Shown piece after piece: positions 1-10,981 of a stretch of 64,000 nucleotides of DNA (position 1 is its first letter; every line of letters begins with the position of its first letter). The position numbers and the translations under genes were made by a program. Source of the DNA: Antilocapra americana (lineage: Eukaryota; Chordata; Mammalia; Artiodactyla; Antilocapridae). The DNA lies in assembly GCA_007570785.1 (NCBI GenBank), contig ML664183.1, positions 11,862,416 to 11,926,415 of the forward strand, in the 5' to 3' direction. The notes beneath the pieces were generated by a model that saw only the letters and a program-made list of their open reading frames with translations, was not told the origin of the DNA and made no database searches.

Positions 1-119
1 CAAGCACTTTCTTGCATCTCCCTCCATCAGGCCCAAGTCCAGTCGCAGGATGGTCCTCCTAAGAATATTATTTATTTCATAATATCCTATTAGCATCTCA
101 TTATAATTAGAGTAACATA

Positions 120-236
120 GGGAAATCTCCTGGTGATACAATGGTTAAGACTCTGAGCTTGCAATGTAGGGACCATGGGTTCAACCCCTGGTTGGGGAAC
201 AAGATTCCCCATACTACACAGTGAGGCCAAAAAAAT
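120..236 (+). repeat. tRNA-derived artiodactyl SINE
   Basis: Begins with a degraded ttcctggtggt-like head, holds the B-box-like gggttcaacccctgg and ends in an A-rich tail that runs into a TA dinucleotide tract. Sense orientation. Confidence 0.75.
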
Positions 237-278
237 TTTGTAACATATATATATATAAACACACACATATACATATAT

Positions 279-905
279 AGATGGGGAAACAGTGGAAACA
301 GTGTCAGGCTTTATGTTTTGGGGCTCCAAAATCACTACACATGGTGATTGCAGCCATGAAATGAAAAGACACTTACTCCTTGGAAGGAAGGTTATGACCA
401 AACTAGATAGCATATTGAAAAGCAGAGACATTACTTTGCCAACAAAGGTCTGTCTAGTCAAGGCTATGGTTTTTCCAGTGGTCATGTATGGATGTGGGAG
501 TTGGACAGTGAAAAAGGCTGAACACCAAAGAATTGATGCTTTTGAACTGTGGTGTTGGAGAAGACTCTTGAGAGTCCCTTGGACTGCAAGGAGATCCAAC
601 TAGCCCATCCTAAAGGAGATCAGTCCTGGGTGTTCATTGGAAGGACTGATGCTGAAACTGAAACTCCAGTACTTGGGCTACCTGATGCGAAGAGCTGACT
701 CATTGGAAAAGACTCTAATGCTGGGAAGGATTGGGAGCAGGAGGAGAAGGGGATGACAGAGGATGAGATGCTGGATGGCATCACCGACTTGATGGACATG
801 GATTTGGGTGAACTCCGGGAGTTGGTGATGGACAGGGAGGCCTGGCATGCTGCAATTCATGGGATCACAAAGAGTCGGACATGACTGAGCGACTGAACTG
901 ACTGA
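279..905 (+). mobile_element. BovB LINE, 3' end
   Basis: Matches the 3' part of BovB: end of the reverse transcriptase frame (vmygcgswtvkkae) followed by the 3' tail with cattggaaaagactc and ggagttggtgatggac. Ends in the typical gactgaactgac short repeat. 5'-truncated and no longer functional. Confidence 0.9.
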
Positions 906-1880
906 CTGACTGACTGATATATATATACTTTTTAAAAAGAGAATAGTGCAGAGGTCTGTTTCCCAAGAGAAAGGAGTTGAGTCGGCTGAGTCACTCCTAT
1001 GGGACTTCCTCTAACACAGTTGAGGGCACTCTTTCTCCTTGGTTGTCCCATGAGATGACTCTGCTGTTCCTACTTCTCTCGAAAGCATGTGTATGCTCAC
1101 AATTCCCTGATGCCACCCTTCCCTCTTTACTTGCACACAGAGAGAAAACACATATCCGTATCCCATATATAGATTGATACTTCAGAGGTATAAATCTGGG
1201 TATGGGAAAAACAAAATGCTCATATATGTTTACATTCCTCTATTCGTAAAAAATGAAAATGGATTAAAAATGAATCACATTCTATCATAGTCCACATTCT
1301 TATGTTTTGATGACTACATCTAGGCTCATTTATTTGCTTATTCTTCCAACACATGTCTGTTGGTGGCCCATTATAAGTAAGACATATACTAGCTCCTGTG
1401 GTAGAGACTCCATGTTCCTCTTTTTCTGATTCTCCTCCCCTGCTAGTTGTATGGGAAGATTATTCCTCTCTGCCATCCACCCCAGTAGAGTCATGTGACT
1501 AATTCTGGCCTATGGGTTGTGAGCTTAAACCTCTCTTCTAGGCAGGAGCAATCAATTGCCACAGTGAGGCCCAGGAGCTCCGGCTTCTCCCTGCTCCCTC
1601 CCAGTTCCAGCTGGAGGGGACTCATGGATCCCAGTGAGGATGTCATGGAACAGAGCCCCCTGCTGACCTGAGATGGACATGTAACGTGAATGAGAAATAA
1701 CTCTTTCTTGTGTTCAGCATTTGAGACGTGAATGTTGTTTGTTACCACAGCATAACCGAATCAATCCTGTTACCCTTCTACTTCAGGGAATATAGGGGAT
1801 AAATAAGCCTTGGTTCCAGCTTTACAAGAACTTGTGGTGCAGTAAAGGAGATAAGACTAGAACATAAACAGTTATGGCGT

Positions 1881-2072
1881 GGGACTTTCCTGGTGGTCCA
1901 GTGGCTCCCGATGCAGGCGGCCCAGGTTTGACCCCTGGTCAGGAAACTAGACCCTGCATACCACAACTAAAAAAGATTCTGCATGCCACAACAAGGATTC
2001 TGTATGCAGCAACGAAGATGCCTTGTACCCCAACTAAGACCTGGCGCAACAAAATAAATTTTTTAAGAAAAC
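1881..2072 (+). repeat. tRNA-derived SINE with repeated tail
   Basis: Starts gggactttcctggtggtcc and continues with the cccaggtttgacccctgg B-box region, then several copies of a tgccacaac-type unit before an A-rich end. A well-preserved artiodactyl SINE. Confidence 0.8.
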
Positions 2073-2371
2073 CATGAAGCACAGAGCATAATAGAATTAA
2101 AAGCCAGAAGTGAAGGACATACGTATGATTATGAGACTTTATGTAATATGGACATGGAATCATATTTAGAATAGATGGAAATAGAGAAGAAATCCAAATG
2201 TGAGCCAGGGGCTGGTAATGGTAGAAGCAGTATCAGGGAGTGTGGAGTAACAGGGGGACTGATGAGAGAGGGACTAGAAAGGTATGGGTGGGCCTAGCTT
2301 ACTGGGACCTCAAAGTCTAGCTGGGGATTCTGAACCCTGGAAACTCTTAGTGTAAGAAATGACATTAAGGT

Positions 2372-4121
2372 TCATCTCTACAAGATTTCTTCAAGAAAAT
2401 TAGAGATACCAAGGGAACATTTCATGCAAAGATGGGCACAGTAAAGAACAGAATTGGTATGAACCTAACAGAAGCAGAAGATATTAAGAAGAGGTGGCAA
2501 GAATATACAGAAGAACTATACAAAAAAGTTCTTGACCCAGATATTCATGACACAGATAACCATGATGGTATGATCACTCACCTAGAGCCAGACATCCTGG
2601 AATGCGAAGTCAAGTGGGCCTTAGGAAGCATCACTACAAACAAAGCTAGTAGAAGTGACAGAATTCCAGCTGAGCTATTTCACATCCTAAAAGATGATGC
2701 TCTTAAAGTGCTGCACTCAATATGCCAGCAAATTTGGAAAACTCAGCAGTGACCACAGGAATGGAAAAGGTCAGTTTTCATTCCAATCCCAAAGAAAGGC
2801 AATGCTAAAGAATGTTCAAATGCACAATTGCACTAATCTCACATGCTAGCAAAGTAATGCTCAAAATTCTCCAAGCCAGGCTTCAACAATGTATGAACCG
2901 TGAACTTCTAGATGTTCAAGCTGGATTTAGAAAAGGCAGAGGAACCAGAGATCAAATTACCAACATCCATTGGATTATTGAAAAAGCAAGAGAGCTCCAG
3001 AAAAAAACTACTTCTGCTTTATTGACTATGTCAAAGCCTTTGACTGTGTGGATCACAACAGACTGTGGAAAATTCTTAAAGAGATGGGAATACCAGACCA
3101 CCTGACCTGCCTCCTAAGAAATCTGTATGCAGGTCAAGAAGCAACTGTTAGAACTGGACATGGAACAATAGACCACTTCCAAAAGGGGTACGTCAAGGCT
3201 GTATATTGTCACCCTGCTTATTTAACTTATATGCAGAGTACATCATGAGAAATGCCAGGCTGGATAAAGTACAAGCTGGAATCAAGGTTTCTGGGAGAAA
3301 TACCAATGACCTCAGATATGCAGATGACACCACCCTTATGGCAGAAAGTGAAGAACTAAAGAGCCTCTTGATGAAAGTGAAAGAGGAGAGGGAAAAAGCT
3401 GGCTTAAAACTCAACATTCAAAAAATTAACATCACGGCATCCGGTCCCATCACTTCATGGCAAATAGATGGGGAAACAATGGAAACAGTGACAGACTTTA
3501 TTTTGGGAGGCTCCAAAATTACTGCAGATGGTAACTGCAGCCATGAAATTAAAAGACGCTTGCTCCTTGGAAGAAAAGCTATGACCAACCTAGACAGCAT
3601 ATTAAAAATCAGAGATGTTACTTCGACAACAAAGGTCCATCTATTAAAAAAAAAAAAAAAACAAAGGTCCATCTAGTCAAAGCTATTATTTTTCCAGTAG
3701 TCGTGTATGGATATGAGAGTTAGACTATAAAGAAAGCTGAGTGCCAAAGAATTGATGCTTTTGAACTGTGGGGTTGGAGAAGACTCTTGAGAGTCCTGTA
3801 GACTGCAGGGAGATCCAACCACTCCATCCTAAAGAAAATCAGTCCTGAATATTCATTGGAAGGACTGATGCTGAAGCTGAAATTCCAATACTTTGGCCAC
3901 CTGATGCCAAGAACTGACTCATTTGAAAAGACCCTGATGCTGGGAAAGATTGAAGGTGGGAGGAGTAAGGGATGACAGAGGATGAGACGGTTGGATGGCA
4001 TCACTGACTCAATGGACATGAGTTTGAGTAAGCTTTAGGAGTTTGTGATGGACAGGGAAGCCTGGTGTGCTGCAGTCTGTGGGGTCACAAAGAGTCAGAC
4101 ACAACTGAGCAATTGAACTAA
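2372..4121 (+). mobile_element. BovB LINE, 1.75 kb 5'-truncated copy
   Basis: Successive fragments of the RTE-type reverse transcriptase are visible in shifting frames: a region ending KTQQ stop, AGFRKGRGTRDQ, a damaged FDCVDH catalytic region and RYADDTTLMAESEE, followed by the standard 3' end. Internal stops and frameshifts make it inactive. A poly(A) plus short duplication interrupts it at 3629-3675. Confidence 0.92.
3629..3675 (+). repeat. 15-bp duplication flanking an A-tract inside BovB
   Basis: The 15 bases acaaaggtccatcta occur at 3629-3643 and again at 3661-3675, separated by TT and fifteen A residues. The parental BovB has this sequence once, so the A-tract and one copy are an insertion. 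Confidence 0.85.
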
Positions 4122-4199
4122 ACTAAAAAGGGTGAATTGGAGAAAAGAAATACTGGACGTTAGGATACAGATTAAGAAGCTACATTGCATTTGGTTCAT

Positions 4200-4690
4200 T
4201 ATCAAGTATCCTAAAAACGTGTACAAGCTTTGACCCTGCAATTCAGCTTTTATGAATTTATCTTACAAAAGTAATTAAGGATGTTTATGATTAATGTAGT
4301 TATAGGGGCGTTCACCAAAAGCACAATTATAAAAGAAAAAGATTAGAAATAGCCTAGATATTCAGTATTATGAGGTTGGGTAAATAAATGGCATTATAGT
4401 CATAAAATAGGAAACCATACATTAATGAGTAATCCTATTATAAAGCTCTGTTTACTGATATGGATAGATATTTATGATGTGCAGTAAATTGCAAGATCCT
4501 ATTGCAATATGATTCCACATACACATAAAAATATATGGAGGTGTACATAAGAAATGTTAACAGCGATTATTCCAAAATGGTGGAATTCAATATAATAATT
4601 TTTTTCTTCTCTTTTGCTTACCCAATTTTTCTAAAGTATCTACAATGATATTAAAGACATTCATTTATTCGTAAACAAAGCTTTTAAGGC
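4200..4690 (+). repeat. Old L1 3'-UTR-like remnant
   Basis: Contains degraded versions of the familiar L1M 3' end phrases such as aaatagcctagatattcag and ggtaaataaatggc, then a T-rich and tttctaaagtatctacaatg end. Family assignment is by recollection of the pattern. Confidence 0.5.
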
Positions 4691-5384
4691 TATTCTCACA
4701 GGCTACAGGTGAGGGTGCTTGGGAATGAAGGAAGGGACAAATGTGAGACAATTTCAGGCAACAGTTGACAGGATGAGAGAACGGGTTAGTTAGAAAGGCA
4801 AGTGAGAAAGAGGGTTCCCTGCTGACTACTTTGAGTAGTGGATGACATCTGATGACAAAGTTTTTTTTAAGGAAATATTGGAAGCTGACCTTTTAGTAGA
4901 CACACAAATATCCTTCTCCTCCTCCCATGTCCTTGGCTGCATCCTGTTGTTCCTGCTGCTCTTTTTCTGGGGCTGGCCCTTGTAGAGTCCCTGGCCTGTG
5001 CTGACAAGACTTTTGAGTATCTGTCCTAGGCACCAGAAAAACAAAATTTAAGAAAACGTAGTGTTTTAAAATGACCAAGCAGAGCACTTAGAATAAATTT
5101 TTAACGATACAAAGTAATCGTTGATTTTGTTAAACTTCACCATTTATGTCACTATTTCCAGTTTGTTTAAAACGTAAGTTAAAAAAAAAGAAGAAGAAGA
5201 ACATTAACTGGTGGAAAGGATGAGGGAAAAAAGGCCAATATCTGAGATGGTACAGACATCGACAATCATGTGTTTAGATAAAGCATCTCAGACACAGTAA
5301 CAAGGTTGGTATGGAAACTCTATTCCATTCACACAGAATATTTTCAGAAAGATAAGCCACAGATAATAATAAGAAAGTGACCAT

Positions 5385-5670
5385 AAAAATAACTAACACT
5401 ATAATATATAATCTGTGCCAGATATGTTTCTAAGACCCTTATATATATATCTGATTTCATTCTAACAACAAGCTTATGAAGGGGATAACAATAACCTTAT
5501 GAAGAGAATAACCTTATGAAGAGGATATCTTCACAACAATTATCTTATGAAGAGGATACTATTATTATAATATTTTACAGGTGACAAAAGCATAAAGAAA
5601 TTAAGGTGCTGAAGGTCACATAGCTGGTGACAGTGACCTATCCCAAACTAAGAATTCAAATAGGAATGAA
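5385..5670 (-). repeat. MIR with internal tandem expansion
   Basis: Reverse-oriented MIR: tgtgccagatatgtttctaag, a tattttacag core and gaaggtcacatagct. Between these the unit cttatgaag occurs four times, at 5473, 5496, 5513 and 5544, where MIR has one. Confidence 0.7.
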
Positions 5671-6639
5671 TTTTAAAATGCACCCATAAAGTGAACCATA
5701 GCTGCTATAGGAGAATACACAGGACTTTTTCTTTAAGGAATTTAAAATCTAAACCTATATCATACCAATGTCATAAAATGTTAAACACCAATACAAGAAT
5801 TAAATGAAAATCCCACTTAACAAATTTACATTTTTCAATAGTATACTACATTCATGAACACATGCGATATTTAATTGCATCATTGCTAAAATTTTCCACT
5901 ACACTTAACTATTTCTGCAGGAGATAATGCTTATTTAACAGCCAAAATATTAATAACATGCAGATAATGTTGAAGCACTATCATAAAACTAACAATAAAA
6001 TGCTGGATTAACCAAGTGCATTTTGAATCATTATATTGGACACATTCTTCAGCTCCAATTTAGCCAAATTCTCTGCTCCTGCCATTATTCATCACTCAAA
6101 GACACCCCCTAATAGCAGCGACTTCAGGCACATCTCAGTAGTCAACCTGCAAAGGGCCCTCTCCCCTGGCACATTTGCTCTCGTGACAGTTTCTGCCTGC
6201 ACCTAACTGATGGGTATGACCAGATATCTCACAGATAATTTATATGGCAGAATCCATGTTACTTTCAACTAAACTGATGAAACTGACTGATGGCTTTGTA
6301 ACCACTGGGAAAAAGTCCTTATTAAAAAAAATTAGTTTGACTGTTTGTACCAGAAGACATTGGCTGAATAACTAATCTTTCCTTTTTCCCACCAATTATT
6401 TTGGCATCTTTTAAATGCAGTCAGAAGATAAATGCTACCCGACTTCCTTGTTTATAACTTCTCTTGGCTTCTCTGTCAAGATGTGGATGTAAACATCAGT
6501 TTGCACAAAATGGAGCTGGTTGGACATGCTTAATTCTTATGAGGCTAAGGACACAGATTTCTCACATTCATCCTTTTTTTCAACTACGGCAAAACATTTT
6601 CAATATTTCCTAGGAGTTAATGACTTGTTGCTATGTTAG

Positions 6640-7075
6640 TTAAGGTAACACTAGCTCCTGTTTCAGTAACTCCCAATCTCAGCAGCTTAATCAAATGGAA
6701 GTTTATTTCTCATTCACATCAAGTTAATCATGGGTGGGGTTCCCAGACTGAGAGAGGCTTCACCAGGCTGCAGATGAGGGAAAACAGACAGCAAAGACTA
6801 ATTATTAGACATGCAGCTTTTAAAAGCTCCATCTGGGAATGACTCACAGGACTTTCATCTACATTCCATTGACCAGAACATAGGCATGTGGCCTTATAGA
6901 ACTGTAGGAAGTTGGGCGGTGGCGGGGTGGGGAGGTTGTCTTCTGGCAGGGTGGTCTCTTTGCAACAACTCCAGCCTCCATGGAAGGGGACTGAAAACTC
7001 TTTTGGTGAAAGGACAGCTAGCCCTCCCTGCTACAATTAATAAATCCTGGAAATTAGTTTTTAGAAAGACTGACT
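6640..7075 (+). repeat. Ancient interspersed repeat, family not assigned
   Basis: Phrases such as cccaatctcagcagctta and tttatttctcattcac resemble a common old mammalian element. I cannot name the class securely. Confidence 0.35.
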
Positions 7076-7329
7076 TCTGACTGAGTTTTTTTAAATAAAT
7101 ATTTTATAAAGCTTACTTAAAGTGACTGATTTCAATAAAACAAATTAAGTCAATATCTACTGATCAAGCATCTACTTGATAAGTCTCTTGATAAATCCTG
7201 TGGAAAAGTTGGGGGTGAGATGCATACCAAGGTGAGGGAAATATGATCTGTCCCTCCATGATGTAGACAAGGAAATGAACTTTTGTATATATTATATACA
7301 ATTCACAAGATGTGATTTAGACCATAATT

Positions 7330-7520
7330 TTACTTCTAGAAGAAAAAAGTCTGCAAAGAGAGTATTTGTTTAAATATTTTCACTGTAAGAAAATTTGGAA
7401 AATAAAAAAAAGGGTAGAAATCAACAATAAACTTTCAAATATCCCTAATCCTATCACACAGGTAATCACTTGAACAGTTTTCCCGTGAGTATTATACACA
7501 CATATATGCATATTTGAAAA
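7330..7520 (+). repeat. Old L1-like fragment
   Basis: The run aatcctatcacacaggtaatcac and the following atgcatatttg resemble the internal 3' part of old mammalian L1 copies. Weak call. Confidence 0.3.
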
Positions 7521-8132
7521 AAAATTTTATGAGGATAGCTTTCAAAGCACCAAAGTTAAAAACACCAGTTGACCTGTACTCACATGTTTGTAATCATGAA
7601 GAAATTCGAGACAGAATGCCAAAATAAACTGTTTTTCTTTGCTGGTATCTGGGACACCGAGGGTTACGATACATCATTAAAAGACAGAGAGGTGGGGGAG
7701 GAAGAACAGTTATATCAACTTTTAAGCATCTAACAAATACATTAAAACATGTTGCTGCAAAAACAATCCCCGTAAAAATACACTGAAATCCCCTATATTT
7801 ATTTTTCATACAGCATATGCAAGGATCACAAGAATCATTCTGGGAGAAACAGTTGTCAAGGGCTGGGAGTATTAGGAGAATTTTTCTGGCAGTCATAACA
7901 GTCCAAAGATAATTGGGCTCAGCCAGGAACTCTCCATCACTGGAGGTACAAGGAGAGGTGGATAGACCTCTATTCGGGGATGTCAAGGAGGGGAGCCACA
8001 CATTGGACAGGAGATAGAAAGGAACCCTTTCTATAACTAGGGAGCATAAGCAATGACTACATGTATGGCCACACACAGCATCCCTACAGGGGTGGCTCTG
8101 AAGCAGACCTTATTGGAGCTGTTTGGGATTAT

Positions 8133-9098
8133 GTTGTTGTTGTTGTTCAGGTGCTCAGTCATGTCCGACTCTTTGCAGCCCCATGGACTACAGCACTCCA
8201 GGTTTTCCTGTCCTTCACCATCTCCCAGAGCTTGCTGAAACTCATGTCCATTGAGTCAGTGATGCCATCCAACCATCTCGTCCTCTGTTGTCCCCTTCTC
8301 CTCCCGCCTTCTATGGTTCCCAGCATCAAGGTCTTTTCCAATGCGTCACTCTTCACATCAGGTAGCCAAAATATTACAGCTTCAGCTTCAGTATCAGTCC
8401 TTTCAATGAATATTCAGGGTTGATTTCCTTTATGATTGACTGATTTGTTTTCCTTGCAGTCCAATCGACTCTCAAGTCTACCCCAGCACCACAGTTCAAA
8501 AACATCAATTCTTTAGTGCTCAGCCTTTTTTATGGTTCAACTCTCACATCCATACATGACTACTGGAAAAACCAAAGCTTTGACTAGACAGACCTTTGCT
8601 GGCAAAGTAATGTCTCTGCTTTTTAATACACTGTCTAGATTTATCATAGCTTCTCTTCCAAGAAGCAAGCATCTTGTAATTTCATGGCTGCAGTCACCAT
8701 CTACAGTGATTTTGGAGCCCAAGAGAAATAAAGTCTGTCACTGTTTCCCTTGTTTCCCCATCTATTTGCCATGAAGTGATGGGACCGGATGCCGTGATGT
8801 TAATTATTTGAATGTTGAGTTTTAAGCCAGCTTTTTCACTCTCCTCTTTCACTTTCATCAAGAGGCTCTTTAGCTCCTCTTCACTTTCTGCCATAAGGAT
8901 GGTGTCATCTGCATATCCGAGGTTAATGGTATTTCTCCTGGCAATCTTGAATCCAGCTTGTGCTTCATCCAGTACAGCGTTTCTCATGATGTACTCTGCA
9001 TATTAGTTAAATAAGCGGGGTGACAATACACAGCCTTGACATACTTGTTTCCCAGTTTTGAACCAGTTAGTTGTTCCATGTGCAGTTCTGTTTGGAAA
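8133..9098 (-). mobile_element. BovB LINE, 3' kilobase, antisense
   Basis: Reverse strand reads the BovB end: YADDTILMAESEEELKSLLM, then the 3' tail. It begins on the plus strand at the gttgttgttcag repeat end. Truncated and interrupted by stops. Confidence 0.9.
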
Positions 9099-10099
9099 TC
9101 ATACCTCCTGTGATAAAACTGACCTCACCAGAAGAGCTCCTAGTTAGCTGATATGCCTGAAACAGGGCTTTCTTAGCAGAAAGGAGGAGGCAGTAAGGAG
9201 TTAATTGCATTAAGGTTGGCACTCCAGAGACACCTCCAGACTCAAATGGAGAACAGGATCGGAGGGAAAGGTGGAAAGTGAAAGCAGACCATCAGGCAGG
9301 GAGAGGCCCAAGGGGTCACAGGAAGGTGGCTGGAGCCACAGGTGTTTTTTTTCAGGAGGCTCAGAAGTAATCCCAATGCCCTGTAAAGATCATCAACTCT
9401 TTATTTCTCTGTTTGGCTGCCAACCTCCTGCACCTCCACCCTCTCTTATTTCAGGTCTGGCGGTAGCAAAATGGACCAAATTCATCTTGGCCTTTTCCAA
9501 TTTGGGACACAACTGATGGAAGGGATCTTAGAAAAAGCTGATACCTCTTTGCCATCTCCCTAATTCTCATTCAGTCCAAAGCCGCGCCTTCCGACTGCTT
9601 GGATCAGATTAGAGGAGCTCTAACTGTGAACGGAAAGAGAAAAACATGGCCCTGAATTGTGCCACTGGACAAAATCACACAACCAGTCACAGCATTTCGA
9701 CTTAATTGACCATTGACGTCACAGACGTTTGTTCCCCTCCCCCTCTCCTCCGCTCGCTCACAGTCAATTCACCTTAGCTGGTTTGGAAACAAAACAAGAT
9801 GCCACTCTGGCTTTGAAATCAAATTGCAGCATAAACAATTGGTAGGTGTGTTTCAAAGTGGTTTGAGCGAAGTGCCACAGACTAAGTAGGCGACCACCGA
9901 GGTTGCTAAAATATTTCCTGTCCTGACCAGGGTTGCGTTTCTGGAGAATATTTAACAGGGAGGGTTTTAATACTTCTAAAGATGTTGAAACTAAAGAACA
10001 AATATTGATCCAAGGGCACCACAACTCCCCTGAAAGAGAGTAAAAGGCATCCTTTATAAAATGAAAAACTATGTGGCGGAAACAGTCCCAAACTCCTGC
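9099..10099. other. Unique sequence upstream of RBP4
   Basis: No interspersed repeat is recognised. It contains the CRE at 9714-9721 and a CT-rich tract after it. It is the likely upstream control region of RBP4, on position only. Confidence 0.4.
9714..9721. promoter_or_regulatory. Perfect cAMP response element (TGACGTCA)
   Basis: A full palindromic CRE lies about 860 bases upstream of the inferred RBP4 start, next to a CT-rich tract. RBP4 is known to respond to cAMP, but whether this site takes part is inference. Confidence 0.4.
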
Positions 10100-10440
10100 A
10101 CAACTAGCCCTCAGAGGACCGAGGGGCCATTTGGCACGGCCAGGCCCGAGCACTAACGCACCCGGGCAGCATCGCTGATGTCCCTCGTTCTGGGAGGCCA
10201 CGGTCTGGTCTTCCCGCCAGACCTACCCGAGCCTCCAGCCAGAGCAACAAGGCCCCGAGGCCACCCCAGGCCGCAGCTGGCGGCCGCTGGCACGGGCGCC
10301 GGGTAACTAGGCCAGGGCTGGTGCCCGCGGCTCGCCGCCGCCGGAGGCTCCGCCGAGGCCACCCCTCGCGGCAGCTGCTGCAGCCCCGGGCGGCGCTGGA
10401 GGGGAGGCTCTCGCCCCAAGGCGCCCTCCCTGCGCCCGGG

Positions 10441-10557
10441 CGGCGGTGAGTCAGGGCGCGTTATGCAAGTGCTGGCCCGCCGGCCCCGGCGCCTCCCCCT
10501 CGGTCTTTCACCCCGCGCCGTTACGAAAGCGCGACCCCCTCCCCCCGGAGCTATAAA
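10441..10557 (+). promoter_or_regulatory. RBP4: RBP4 core promoter
   Basis: A TATAAA box lies at 10552-10557. Upstream are a perfect AP-1 site, TGAGTCA, at 10447-10453 and a C/EBP-like TTATGCAA at 10461-10468. The region is in a CpG-rich block. The factors named are consensus matches only; occupancy is not shown by the sequence. Confidence 0.7.
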
Positions 10558-10581
10558 GGCGCCAGGCGGCCCCCGCGGCGC

Positions 10582-10644
10582 GCTCGCCTTGCTGGCTGCA
10601 CGCGCGCTCGGACCCGCGGCCAGGCTTGCGCGCAGCTCCCGACA
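10582..10644 (+). other. RBP4: RBP4 non-coding exon 1 (5' UTR)
   Basis: A TATAAA at 10552-10557 places the start site about 25-32 bases downstream. The stretch up to 10644 resembles the human first exon and is followed by a GTGAGC donor at 10645. The acceptor at 10851-10852 (tcccgcag) then begins exon 2, whose first 18 bases are 5' UTR. The exact start base is inferred, not seen. Confidence 0.7.
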
Positions 10645-10679
10645 GTGAGCGGCGGCCCGGCGGGATGGGGGCCCGGCGC

Positions 10680-10704
10680 GGGAGGGATGGGAGCCCGGGA
10701 TGGG
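10680..10704 (+). other. G-quadruplex motif in RBP4 intron 1
   Basis: Five GGG tracts are separated by loops of 1, 2, 5 and 2 bases, 36 bases after the exon 1 donor, on the transcribed-RNA strand. More G runs extend to about 10800. Confidence 0.6.
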
Positions 10705-10852
10705 TGTGATGAGGGTGTGGGGGCGGGCGGGATGGGAACCGGCGGGGGCTGGCGGGAGGAGGGCCCCTCGTGGGCAGGATGGAGCCTGGGCACCGGTGGT
10801 GGAGGGCCGACTGGTCCAGCCGCCAGGCGCTCACGGCGCGCGGTTCCCGCAG

Positions 10853-10981
10853 GGCGGACTCCCGAGCGAGATGGAGTGGGTGTGGGCGCTAGTGCTACTG
10901 GCGGCGCTGGGCAGCGCCCGGGCGGAGCGCGACTGCCGGGTGAGCAGCTTCCGAGTCAAGGAGAACTTCGACAAGGCTCGC
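10853..10981 (+). CDS. RBP4: RBP4 exon 2 (start codon, signal peptide)
   Basis: The exon opens after a CAG acceptor, has 18 bases of 5' UTR, then ATG at 10871 and 37 codons ending in FDKAR. The donor is GTAGGT at 10982, with C as the last exon base. The following intron is only 96 bp. Confidence 0.93.

Larger units (their letters stand above)
1..10100. other. Intergenic region upstream of RBP4, no gene seen
   Basis: No coding exon is supported here. Repeats listed separately fill much of it. Stretches with nothing I can name are 906-1880, 5671-6639, 7081-7300, 7520-8132 and 9100-9713. Near 7925-8010 there is weak resemblance to a CR1/L3-type LINE end. All long frames coincide with BovB or are chance. 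Confidence 0.7.

Noticed and set aside
2432..3676. Reverse transcriptase frames as an active gene
   Set aside because: They are fragments of a 5'-truncated BovB with stops and frameshifts.
7594..8076. 160-codon minus-strand frame
   Set aside because: No recognisable domain, no splice or promoter context; part resembles an old LINE end. Likely chance.
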